DNA from: Mucilaginibacter sp. | GTDB lineage: Bacteria > Bacteroidota > Bacteroidia > Sphingobacteriales > Sphingobacteriaceae | Reading direction: 5' to 3' | Assembly (NCBI RefSeq): GCF_025362475.1 | Contig: NZ_JANYGH010000020.1 | Coordinates: forward strand, 1-64,000 | Length of the DNA stretch: 64,000 bases | Part shown: positions 1 to 6,908 of the stretch, piece by piece | Numbering within the stretch: position 1 is the first letter of the stretch | Layout of the letters: every line of letters starts with the position of its first letter | Position numbers and translations under genes: made by a program | The notes under the pieces: model-generated | What the model saw: the letters and a program-made list of their open reading frames with translations, nothing else | The model's database searches: none | Told to the model about the DNA's origin: nothing

Positions 1-1
1 C

Positions 2-79
2 TTTCTGGACATTCAAATGCCTGATGCCTTGCAAACTTGTTATCGAATAACCGAAAGAAAACAATGTCTTACATTTTGA
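2..79 (+). pseudogene. Response-regulator receiver remnant (truncated, at window edge)
   Basis: Frame 2 is open from the window edge to a TGA at 77-79. It begins FLDIQMPD, which is the phospho-acceptor strand and following loop of LytTR-type receiver domains (usual form LDIQMPDMNG). After that the sequence no longer looks like a receiver (ALQTCYRITERK) and stops within 18 residues. This suggests a response-regulator gene whose 3' part was lost or replaced. The upstream part is outside the window, so the size of the remnant is unknown, and a chance match of eight residues is possible. Confidence 0.4.
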
Positions 80-210
80 AAAGCCCTTAAAAATGGGTAT
101 ATTTATCTTATAAGATTTGCAATTAATCTGTATCAAAAAAACGCGGTGCGTAATTCGGTGAGTAGTGCCGTTATATCCGTTTAAAATACTGAAGTCCTAC
201 ACGTTATGAA

Positions 211-277
211 TACTTGGGTATTCTCGTCGGGACCACTGAGAAAAGTAAAGCCTTTGGATGCAAATTCAGAGGCTTTT
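211..277. repeat. Dispersed tRNA-end/hairpin repeat, copy A
   Basis: TCTCGTCGGGACCAC (222-236) is followed by a hairpin whose arms are AAAGCCT (247-253) and AGGCTTT (270-276). The hairpin lies directly after the stop of the minus-strand gene at 280-843 and could end its transcript. Copy B at 983-1081 has the same order of parts in a clearer form. Confidence 0.6.
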
Positions 278-279
278 GT

Positions 280-843
280 TTAAACAACTTTTATTCTTGA
301 TCTCTTTATTATTTTTGTAATGAATCTGGCTATTAAATACAGCAAAATAAGCCCCAGGATGGTGAATATCACAGGATAGTAGGATGGTAAGCCGGTCATT
401 GTTCCCTGCCAGCCAATAAAATCCCACTTTCTATTACGATATATCCATGTTTCTGTATAAAATATCTCGGCAACTAAAATGGATTTCAAGTAAAACTTTG
501 CCCTCCCGGTGATAATCGACAGGTTCCCATAGTGCCTCACCTGCTTGTCGGATAATGTAACCGCTGCGCCTTTAAATTTTCCGAAGTTTTTCATCATTTC
601 GATTTTATCCTCCAACACCCCATCCGCGTTGATGGTGATATAATCCTGTCCCACCATTTTGTCGGTGGCAGGTTTATCAGCAGTCAGTATCGCGTTAAAC
701 ATTTCCGCTTCTTTACCGATGAGTACCTTTGTTAGTGAATCGGCATTTGCAGACAATTGTGCGAAGCATGGTTGTATAATTCCTGGAAGAAAAAGCACAA
801 TTATAACGAGTATCCTTTTGGCAAACAGAATAAATTCAGGCAT
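280..843 (-). CDS. Secreted/membrane-anchored DUF4440 (NTF2-like) protein
   Basis: 187 residues. Residues 1-29 form a signal peptide (hydrophobic ILVIIVLFLPGII, ending CFAQ). Residues about 33-150 resemble DUF4440/SnoaL-like NTF2 folds: an N-terminal helix with LIGKEAEMFNAIL, then DYITINADG, and a closing strand with FYTETWIYRNRKWDFIGWQ. A C-terminal transmembrane helix (about 155-175) is followed by a basic tail, which is unusual for this family and suggests anchoring with the domain on the outer face of the inner membrane. The catalytic function is unknown. It has no operon partner, and its 3' end abuts repeat copy A. Confidence 0.6.
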   Translation of the reverse strand: MPEFILFAKRILVIIVLFLPGIIQPCFAQLSANADSLTKVLIGKEAEMFNAILTADKPATDKMVGQDYITINADGVLEDKIEMMKNFGKFKGAAVTLSDKQVRHYGNLSIITGRAKFYLKSILVAEIFYTETWIYRNRKWDFIGWQGTMTGLPSYYPVIFTILGLILLYLIARFITKIIKRSRIKVV

Positions 844-982
844 GTTTTTAAGCTAAAAGATTTAGAAATAAGTACCACTATCAATGAGGCACTTGAGTTA
901 TGTGTTGATAAATGCCTGATTATGAATGAAGATACGCTTTTTTATTATTATTATAAATAAGTTCCCCCTAAACTTTAGATAT

Positions 983-1081
983 GAGTTCGATTCTCGTCGG
1001 GGTCACATTCACACCCATCCATGGGAACAGGATGGGAAAGATTAATAAAAAGCCTTTGGATTGAAAATCTGAAGGCTTTTT
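983..1081. repeat. Dispersed tRNA-end/hairpin repeat, copy B
   Basis: 981-997 can fold as a tRNA T-arm: stem ATGAG/CTCGT around the seven-base loop TTCGATT. It is followed by CGGGGTCA, the layout of a 3' acceptor strand plus discriminator. No matching 5' half (GACCCCG) lies upstream, so it is a fragment and not a tRNA gene. Then come an inverted repeat CCCATCC/GGATGGG (1014-1036) and a terminator-like hairpin AAAAAGCCTT/AAGGCTTTTT (1047-1081). The gap 844-1182 otherwise holds only a short open stretch ending at 960 that may be the 3' end of a decayed gene. Confidence 0.65.
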
Positions 1082-1182
1082 ATGTTGTCATATTCAAAAC
1101 GATATTAATTACCTTAGCTACAGCTATGAAACATATTATTCTGTTTTAACTTTTGAAAAAAGATTACGTAGCAGCAAATGAA

Positions 1183-1830
1183 ATGAAGAAAATATTCGGT
1201 ATCCTAATAATCGTTTTAAGTATTTTTTTTCTGATGAAAAAAATATACCCATCTTCTGAAAAATTGGATGTTAAGAAAATAAATAAGTTGTACTACGCCA
1301 GAGAATTTGAAAAAGCAAAGAATGAGCTAGAAGCACACATAAAGACATATCCAAGTTCTTCTCAAAGTTGGACTTATCTGGGCCTAGTAAAACTTGAGCT
1401 AAATGACACACTTGGAGCCGAATTGGCTTATAGAAAGGGATTTGAACTAGATAAAGAAAATGATAAAGCTATTGTAGGCTTGGGAATAATAGAAAGGATG
1501 AAAGGTAATTATGCGAAAGCAAGGCAATACTATGAAAATGCAATGGCGATAAATTCTAACAATCCCGATTGCTATGCGAGTTTGTTGATACTGGAGATTA
1601 AAAATAAAAACTACTCAAAGGCTGTTGAATTAGGGGAAAAAGCGAGGAGCCTTAGTCTGACTAAAACTCGCCCTGGAATTCTCGGAAATTTGGTAATTGC
1701 CTATCATTTAAATCATCAGATAAAGGAACGAGATAACGCATTAGCTGAACTTGAGAAAATGGATTACCCGGATATTAAATATACTAAAATGATAATTAAT
1801 AATGAGCTTGATGTTGATGACTTTCTTTAG
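1183..1830 (+). CDS. TPR-repeat membrane-anchored protein
   Basis: 215 residues from the ATG at 1183; an upstream in-frame TTG at 1153 would add ten residues. The N-terminus MKKIFGILIIVLSIFFLMKK is a single signal-anchor helix. The rest is tetratricopeptide-like: repeats around SWTYLGLVKLELNDTLGAELAYRKG, a second unit with IVGLGIIERMKGNYAKARQYY, and a third with CYASLLILEIKNKNYSKAVEL. It probably acts as a protein-protein scaffold on the periplasmic face. It stands alone between copies B and C of the dispersed repeat, as do several other orphan genes in this window. No partner can be named. Confidence 0.65.
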   Translation: MKKIFGILIIVLSIFFLMKKIYPSSEKLDVKKINKLYYAREFEKAKNELEAHIKTYPSSSQSWTYLGLVKLELNDTLGAELAYRKGFELDKENDKAIVGLGIIERMKGNYAKARQYYENAMAINSNNPDCYASLLILEIKNKNYSKAVELGEKARSLSLTKTRPGILGNLVIAYHLNHQIKERDNALAELEKMDYPDIKYTKMIINNELDVDDFL

Positions 1831-1966
1831 GCGAGACCGTTCTTGATTATGAGGAAGCTTTTAGCTTTAGCGCGGCACCTTACGTCGATATTCTGTAGAT
1901 CGGCAATTTCAAAACCTAGGCAAACTATCCTCCAATCCCACCGCACAAAGCAAATCACCCGTAAAA

Positions 1967-1995
1967 GAGTTCGGGTTTTGTAGTCTAAGGACCAC
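1967..1995. repeat. Dispersed tRNA-end-like repeat, copy C (no hairpin)
   Basis: Begins GAGTTCGGGTTTTGTAG and ends GGACCAC. It is nearly the same as the copy at 44757-44785 and related to 48117-48144. It follows a CCTCCAATCCCACC segment similar to the sequence after two other orphan genes (6363 and 48068). The rest of 1831-2182 shows nothing recognisable. Confidence 0.6.
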
Positions 1996-2182
1996 TTCAC
2001 AGGGAAAGAGCGATAGCATCACATCTTTCCCATTTATATTTTATCGTAACACATTGTTAATGTGATATATTAGACGAGTTTCTTCGTTCAATCTTATATT
2101 CTATATTTTTTATTGGGCAATCTAATGGCTGATACGAGGTTGTCATCAGCATGGTTGAACGACACTCAACAAAGAACCAATA

Positions 2183-2539
2183 TTATTTCCCGACAATTTT
2201 CTTGCGGTGTACAATTCCCCAGCCTGAAAGTTCGCTGATGATGGTTTGCAGCGTATTGCCGTGCTCGGTCAATTCATATTGAACCGATATCGGTTGGGTG
2301 TCTAAAACTGTTCGTTTAACCAATTGATTTGTTTCCAATTCCTTTAATTCCTTACTCAGCATCCGGTTGGAAATTCCTTCTATATCATTCAAAATATCGG
2401 AGAATCGCCTTTTTTTGTAACAGCAAATGGATGAAATAATAGCGACTTTCCATTTCCCGTTCAACGCGTCCATGGCATCCTGAACGGACCTCATTCTTTT
2501 CTTTTGTTCCTGTTGAAACTCTGTTATTTCGCACCTCAT
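2183..2539 (-). CDS. HxlR-family winged-helix regulator
   Basis: 118 residues, the usual HxlR length. Hallmarks are ALNGKWKVAIISSICCYKKRRFSDI near the N-terminus, followed by ISNRMLSKELKELETNQLVKR (recognition helix and wing) and the C-terminal YELTEHGNTLQTIISELSGWG. Such proteins are dimeric repressors or activators that sense electrophiles, aldehydes or redox state and often control a divergent oxidoreductase. Here it is divergent from the SDR at 2645 and shares a roughly 100-bp promoter region with it. Three cysteines (Cys3 and the pair in ICCYKK) could be redox sensors; that is inference. Confidence 0.85.
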   Translation of the reverse strand: MRCEITEFQQEQKKRMRSVQDAMDALNGKWKVAIISSICCYKKRRFSDILNDIEGISNRMLSKELKELETNQLVKRTVLDTQPISVQYELTEHGNTLQTIISELSGWGIVHRKKIVGK

Positions 2540-2542
2540 AAT

Positions 2543-2618
2543 GTTACTTGGTTACACCGATGTTACTGTTATTTATCAGTACAAAGTTACTAAAAATAAC
2601 CAATGTGGTCTACCTTTG
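2543..2618. promoter_or_regulatory. Divergent promoters and GTTAC-repeat operator for hxlR-like gene and SDR
   Basis: A plus-strand -7 element TACCTTTG lies at 2611-2618, before the SDR ATG at 2645. A minus-strand -7 element TAACTTTG (plus-strand CAAAGTTA, 2582-2589) serves the HxlR-like gene. Both match the Bacteroidota consensus TAnnTTTG. GTTAC occurs four times (2543, 2551, 2562, 2586), with GTTATT at 2568 and its complement AATAAC at 2595. This makes an inverted repeat GTTA..TAAC at 2586-2600 that overlaps the minus promoter and sits just upstream of the plus one. Confidence 0.6.
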
Positions 2619-2644
2619 TCGCTCAATCTTTAAAAAAAGAAATA

Positions 2645-3397
2645 ATGAGTAAATTAAAAAACAAAGTAGCCGTGATTACAGGCGGCAATAGCGGTATTGG
2701 GTTTGGTATTGCTGAAGCATTTAAAAACGAAGGTGCCAAAGGAGTTATTGTCGGCAGAAATCAGAAAACTTTAGATAGTGCTGTGGCTCAGCTTGGCGAT
2801 AATTTTATAGCCATAAATGCCGATGTAACCAACCTTGCCGACCTGGAAAGAGTGTTTGCAGCAACAGCTGAAAAATTTGGTAAAATAGATGTTATTGTAG
2901 CTAATGCGGGTGCTGGAACTGTAGGAACTGTGGCAACTATTGGCGAAGCCGATTATGACAAGACAATGGATTTAAACCTGAAAAGTGTTTACTTCACTGT
3001 TCATAAAGCACTGCCCCATATGAATGATGGCGGTTCTATTATTCTTATCGGGTCAAATGCTGCACATCGGGCATATCCGTCATTTACGCTGTATGGTGCT
3101 GCAAAAGCGGCTGTGATCTTTTTTGCAAAAGCATTTTCAAGCGACCTTTTAGATAAAAAAATCAGAGCAAACGTAATAACACCAGGTACAACAGATACAC
3201 CAGCATTTGAACAGTTTGTTCCCGCAGAACAAATTGAAGCTATAAAAAAACACTTTGCAGGTGAAATGCCGACAGGCAGGATTGGGCAACCTGCCGACAT
3301 TGGTAAAACAGCGGTCTTCCTGGCCTCCGATGATTCTTCGTTTATGCTTGGTGCTGAACTCCTTGTTGATGGTGGTATGACCTATTTGGCTAAGTAA
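2645..3397 (+). CDS. Short-chain dehydrogenase/reductase (SDR)
   Basis: 250 residues from ATG 2645. The longer frame from 2603 overlaps the promoter and is not used. A classical SDR: nucleotide-binding TGGNSGIG near the N-terminus, NAG in VANAGAG, catalytic Ser in LIGSNA, and Tyr/Lys in YGAAKAA; the C-terminus ends FMLGAELLVDGGM. It reduces or oxidises a carbonyl/alcohol with NAD(P); the substrate cannot be told. Divergent from the HxlR-type regulator, which probably controls it. Confidence 0.85.
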   Translation: MSKLKNKVAVITGGNSGIGFGIAEAFKNEGAKGVIVGRNQKTLDSAVAQLGDNFIAINADVTNLADLERVFAATAEKFGKIDVIVANAGAGTVGTVATIGEADYDKTMDLNLKSVYFTVHKALPHMNDGGSIILIGSNAAHRAYPSFTLYGAAKAAVIFFAKAFSSDLLDKKIRANVITPGTTDTPAFEQFVPAEQIEAIKKHFAGEMPTGRIGQPADIGKTAVFLASDDSSFMLGAELLVDGGMTYLAK

Positions 3398-3409
3398 TTA
3401 GCCCACACT

Positions 3410-3433
3410 GGCGCGGGTTTTATAACCCGTGCC
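3410..3433. repeat. REP-like palindrome
   Basis: GGCGCGGGTT and AACCCGTGCC form a 10-bp imperfect stem, followed at once by a second small palindrome AACTTG/CAAGTT (3434-3447). There is no T-run, so it is not a normal terminator. It resembles repetitive extragenic palindromes of Bacteroidota. Confidence 0.45.
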
Positions 3434-3531
3434 AACTTGTTCAAGTTCGACTGACGAATTGTGGTCATAAATTGCGATGCAATAACGCCTCATGGACAAA
3501 GGAAACCACAGTTTGATTATAAGTTTCTTTT

Positions 3532-3563
3532 AAATCCCTGTTCCTTCATGAGCAGGGATTTTT
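3532..3563 (+). terminator. Rho-independent terminator after SDR
   Basis: AAATCCCTG and CAGGGATTT form the stem around a 12-base loop, followed by more T residues. It separates the SDR from the Crp-like gene. Confidence 0.7.
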
Positions 3564-3610
3564 ATTGTTTAAAATAACCGGCCAAAGATCTTAGTCTTTT
3601 ATCCGGCAGC

Positions 3611-3640
3611 TTGATTAAATTGCGCATGATTATATATTTG
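3611..3640 (+). promoter_or_regulatory. Bacteroidota-type promoter of Crp-like gene
   Basis: TTG at 3611-3613 and TATATTTG at 3633-3640 fit TTG-N19-TAnnTTTG exactly. The start codon follows only four bases after the -7 element, so the transcript would begin at or next to the ATG. Confidence 0.65.
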
Positions 3641-3644
3641 TACA

Positions 3645-4229
3645 ATGTCCAATTTTGAAGCGTTTTTCGATTACATTCAAAAAATATCAGGCAAAGTGCT
3701 GTCAGAGGATGATAAGCATTTGTTGACAGCGCATTTCAAACCCAGAAAACTTCGAAAACGGCAATACTTTTTACAGGAAGGAGACGTGTGCAAATATATC
3801 GCGTTTATTGTAAAAGGATCCGCCAGGACTTTTACGGTAGATGAAAAAGGACATGAACATATACTGAAATTGTCTGTAGAAAATTGGTGGCTGACAGATT
3901 TCGAAAGTTTTTACCGGTTAACGCCAACTCGCTTCAATATTGAGGCGCTGGAGGAACTGGAGATACTGCAGTCAACCCACGCCGAAATTGAGGAGTTTTT
4001 GAAGCATATCCCTGCCTTTTCGGCGATGTCGAACGTGATCAGTCAAAACAACACCATTGCTGCCCAGAAAAGAATGCAGGCCATTAGTCATTCGGCTGAA
4101 GAACGCTACGAAGAACTGATCAGCAATTATCCTCATTTTCTACAACGGTTTCCGCAAAATATGATCGCTTCCTATCTTGGTTTATCGTCTGAAACTTTGA
4201 GCCGGATAAAGAAAAACGCCTTAAAATAG
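3645..4229 (+). CDS. Crp/Fnr-family transcriptional regulator
   Basis: 194 residues. Residues about 30-115 form the cNMP-binding-like beta-roll (YFLQEGDVCKYIAFIVKGSARTF). A dimerisation helix and a short C-terminal helix-turn-helix follow, with IASYLGLSSETLSRIKK as recognition region. In Bacteroidota this subfamily usually lacks the cAMP-contacting residues and its ligand is unknown. It lies between two SDR genes and may control one of them. Three more paralogues occur at 49242, 55348 and 60377. Confidence 0.85.
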   Translation: MSNFEAFFDYIQKISGKVLSEDDKHLLTAHFKPRKLRKRQYFLQEGDVCKYIAFIVKGSARTFTVDEKGHEHILKLSVENWWLTDFESFYRLTPTRFNIEALEELEILQSTHAEIEEFLKHIPAFSAMSNVISQNNTIAAQKRMQAISHSAEERYEELISNYPHFLQRFPQNMIASYLGLSSETLSRIKKNALK

Positions 4230-4243
4230 ATCCTTTAGCGATT

Positions 4244-4502
4244 TCAGGCTTCGCTATCCATTACAAATGCGCCTGTTAAATTGAATCGCCCGGGAATCTT
4301 CTTTCTCCCTGATATATAAACATCCGACTGATCAATGTCTGGATTTGCGAGGGTAACTTGTCAATTACTTCTACCGGGGACTACAATTCGTGGTTTGCCA
4401 ACGCTATACTTCCCTGGATAAGAAGATGTGCTCAACAATGAAATCTATGCTGTTGTGGTCTTTCAGCCGTTTTGCATCTTCGATTTTCACTGCTGTTTTA
4501 AG
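4244..4502 (-). pseudogene. Possible decayed gene fragment (unrecognised)
   Basis: On the minus strand, pieces of coding-like sequence appear in neighbouring frames: KIEDAKRLKDHNSIDFIVEH near 4420-4500, then GKPRIVVPGRSN, then after one stop DVYISGRKKIPGRFNLTGAF running to a TGA at 4244. Amino-acid use looks protein-like, but stops and frame changes interrupt it. The family is not recognised, and chance cannot be excluded. The rest of 4230-4680 shows nothing else. Confidence 0.25.
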
Positions 4503-4680
4503 TTGTTATCTTATAATTAGTTAGCGTATTTTTTTGATTTAAGCCACCTCTTTGAAGTGACATTTATCGTGTGTATTTAATGATTTATGTCAGCCTCCGG
4601 TTCGTTATGATGCAGCATCTTTGAATGTGCTTCAGAACGGAAAAAACCTGAAGAACTTGAATATAATTAATAATAGAATC

Positions 4681-5439
4681 ATGAGTAAATTAGAAAACAA
4701 GGTAGCAGTAGTTACCGGTGCTTCAAAAGGAATAGGTGCAGCTATCGCCAAACATTTTGCTGCTGCAGGCGCAAAGGTTGTTGTAAATTATGCTACAAGC
4801 AAAGAAGGCGCGGATAAAGTGGTAAAAGCCATAACCGACAATGGAGGTACAGCCATTGCAGTACAGGCCGATGTATCGAAAGAGGCCGATGTAACCAGGC
4901 TGTTCGAAGAAACAAGGAAGGCTTTCGGCACGCTGGATATTTTAGTAAATAATGCGGTATCTCAGGGATATGCACCTATTGAACTCATTTCGGTAGATGA
5001 CTTCCACCAAAGTTTCAATGTAAATGTGTTAGGGCCTGTATTGACTATCCAGGCAGCTCTGAAACTTTTCGGCGATAAGGGTGGGAACATTATCAATATC
5101 AGTTCGGGTGCAAGTAAATACCCTCTTCAAAATGCCTCTTTGTATTCTGCAACCAAAGCGGCACTGGATGCCTTCACCATTGCTTTATCTAAGGAGTTGG
5201 GCATAAAAAACGTTCGTATCAATTCTATTTTGCCGGGCGCTACGGAAACAGAAGGTGCAGCCAGTGCGGGCGTTACTGCTGGCAGTGAGTATGAAAAGAT
5301 GTTTGTAGAGAAAACACCGCTTGGCCGCAGAGGACAGCCCGCAGATATTGCGAAAGCTGCAGTATTTCTGGCTTCCGATGACGCAGCCTGGATCACAGGA
5401 GAGCAAATTTCTGTTTCGGGTGGTATGTATGGTTTTTAA
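4681..5439 (+). CDS. Short-chain dehydrogenase/reductase (SDR)
   Basis: 252 residues from ATG 4681, which begins MSKLENKVAVVTG like the SDR at 2645 (MSKLKNKVAVITG). Motifs: TGASKGIG for NAD(P) binding, NNAVSQ in place of the usual NNAG, catalytic Ser in INISSGAS, YSATKAA for Tyr/Lys, and a C-terminus with ITGEQISVSGGM. The basic residue in the glycine loop and YATSKEG after beta-2 favour NADPH. The substrate is unknown. A closely related enzyme lies 2 kb upstream, perhaps an old duplication. Confidence 0.85.
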   Translation: MSKLENKVAVVTGASKGIGAAIAKHFAAAGAKVVVNYATSKEGADKVVKAITDNGGTAIAVQADVSKEADVTRLFEETRKAFGTLDILVNNAVSQGYAPIELISVDDFHQSFNVNVLGPVLTIQAALKLFGDKGGNIINISSGASKYPLQNASLYSATKAALDAFTIALSKELGIKNVRINSILPGATETEGAASAGVTAGSEYEKMFVEKTPLGRRGQPADIAKAAVFLASDDAAWITGEQISVSGGMYGF

Positions 5440-5650
5440 ATTCATATTGACCACAAAACTTCATTGTTATGGCAGTTACAGGCTTAATAATCATATAGTT
5501 TGAAACACTTCCCGGCGCCATATTTAAAATGTGTATTTATTACGCCGCGAGGTCGATTAATGGCTGTAAATCCTCAATGAAATTATCGGAAATCGGAGCC
5601 TTTGAGACTACATTTAACCCCGCTCATGGTAATTGCCGGGAAATATTATT

Positions 5651-5685
5651 AAAAGCCTTTGGATGGAAATCTAAGGGCTTTTTTT
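5651..5685. repeat. Dispersed hairpin repeat, copy D
   Basis: AAAAGCCTTTGGATG, then AAATCTAAGGGCTTT and a T-run. It aligns with copy B at 1047-1081, including the preceding segment (CATGG..GGGAAA..TTATTAAAAGCC). It lies immediately upstream of the orphan gene at 5720. Confidence 0.6.
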
Positions 5686-5719
5686 ATTGCTGTCCAAGTG
5701 GCTATATTCGTTCTGGCAT

Positions 5720-6361
5720 ATGGAGATAATTGACCAACTTTTAAAAGCTATAGAAATAAACGATGAGGTTGTTATTTGCTCGACATCAATAGATGATACA
5801 ACAAAATGTGCTTTTCTTAAGCTGTCGGCTTACATTAAAGACTTTTTAATAGTTAATTCCCAAAAAAGGAAATTAAAATCGCATGAAATTAACTCTTTAA
5901 AAAATGAACTTTTGATTTATTGGAATGAATCGGTAAATAATGATGTTGAACAATTTTGGATAAAGCTGAAGCAACAATCAATTCCTTTTGAAAGAAAAGA
6001 CCCACTCAGGCGTGCTCTGATCAACAATAGATTTAAAAGAGTGGAACAAGGTATGGGGGCGAGAAATTTCTGGCCGGTTCTTAAGGAAATGAACTCTATA
6101 ACTCAACGGTTTACTGAATCTGAAATTGTAAGACTCCATCAAATAATATCAGAAGATGAGAAATATAGGCTAAGTATACTGAACAAGGTACTTGCCCACA
6201 AAAAAATCTTTTCAAGTCAATATTTAAAGTTTGGGGAATGTATGGCATATTTTGAAAATTGCAAACTATTTATGGTGTACTTCAACGAAAATGAAAAAAA
6301 TGAGCTTTTTCAAATATGGCTCAATTATAATACCGGAGAATCAAAAGCTATAAAGTCATAA
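5720..6361 (+). CDS. Hypothetical soluble protein (orphan)
   Basis: 213 residues from ATG 5720; a TTG at 5687 in frame is less likely. A -7-like element TATATTCG (one mismatch) lies at 5703-5710, which supports the later start. The protein is mostly helical and charged, with no signal peptide or membrane segment. Recognisable stretches (RRALINNRFKRVEQGMGARN, ENEKNELFQIWL) match no family I know. Local composition is AT-rich compared with the polysaccharide locus. It sits between hairpin copy D and a CCTCCAAACCC segment seen after other orphan genes. Confidence 0.5.
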   Translation: MEIIDQLLKAIEINDEVVICSTSIDDTTKCAFLKLSAYIKDFLIVNSQKRKLKSHEINSLKNELLIYWNESVNNDVEQFWIKLKQQSIPFERKDPLRRALINNRFKRVEQGMGARNFWPVLKEMNSITQRFTESEIVRLHQIISEDEKYRLSILNKVLAHKKIFSSQYLKFGECMAYFENCKLFMVYFNENEKNELFQIWLNYNTGESKAIKS

Positions 6362-6790
6362 CTTCCTCCAAACCCGCTACACAACCTAAGTCAGCAATAA
6401 AAGTAAAAATACCCCCAAAGGCACTTATTTAAAAAAAGGTGTCGAATGCGGTGGGTACCGCCGCCTTTATACTCAACTCCGAGTTCCTATTTAAAAATCA
6501 CCTGTAAATAGGACTAAGTGCTTTTGCAAAGAATTACCCTCAGGCGCAACTTTTTTATTTCTATTGGAAATGGCATCACGGCCATGCTCGAATAAATGAT
6601 GGAAAAATCGTTCATAAACGGTATTTCACGCAGCGTTATTGACAAAAGTTGACTTTTATTGCTGAATAGTGTGATAGAGTCCTTTTCTGAAGGTATAGTT
6701 TTGGGTTAATGGTTTACAAGCCATTTTTTAAAATTGAAGAAATACATTTTAACGTTAACGCAAAATATCATCAATAACACATAGGGGTAT

Positions 6791-6819
6791 TAGGCCAACG
6801 ATATCTCGTAGGCCAACGA
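6791..6819. promoter_or_regulatory. Direct repeat, candidate regulator site upstream of operon 1
   Basis: TAGGCCAACGA occurs at 6791-6801 and again at 6809-6819, an 18-bp period, about 90 bp before the first gene of the polysaccharide locus. AraC-type DNA-binding domains, such as that of the hybrid regulator at 13590, often bind direct repeats spaced by about two turns. The rest of 6362-6908 shows no convincing gene; GTGTCGAATGCGGTGGGTAC starts a 23-codon open stretch ending near 6500 that is not recognisable. Confidence 0.35.
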
Positions 6820-6908
6820 CTTCTGGGCAATCGATCGACAGGCCGCGACTCAATGCATTTTCGACAATTTATTATTTATCAAAATTGATTTAAGTTAAAG
6901 TATCTACT

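Noticed and set aside
659..856. 65-residue plus-strand frame
   Set aside because: Antisense to the DUF4440-like gene with signal peptide.
981..1006. tRNA gene
   Set aside because: Only a T-arm and 3' acceptor-like strand are present; no anticodon arm, D-arm or 5' acceptor strand lies upstream.
6437..6500. Short open stretch from GTG, possible C-terminal fragment
   Set aside because: Only 23 codons and no recognisable family; chance is as likely.
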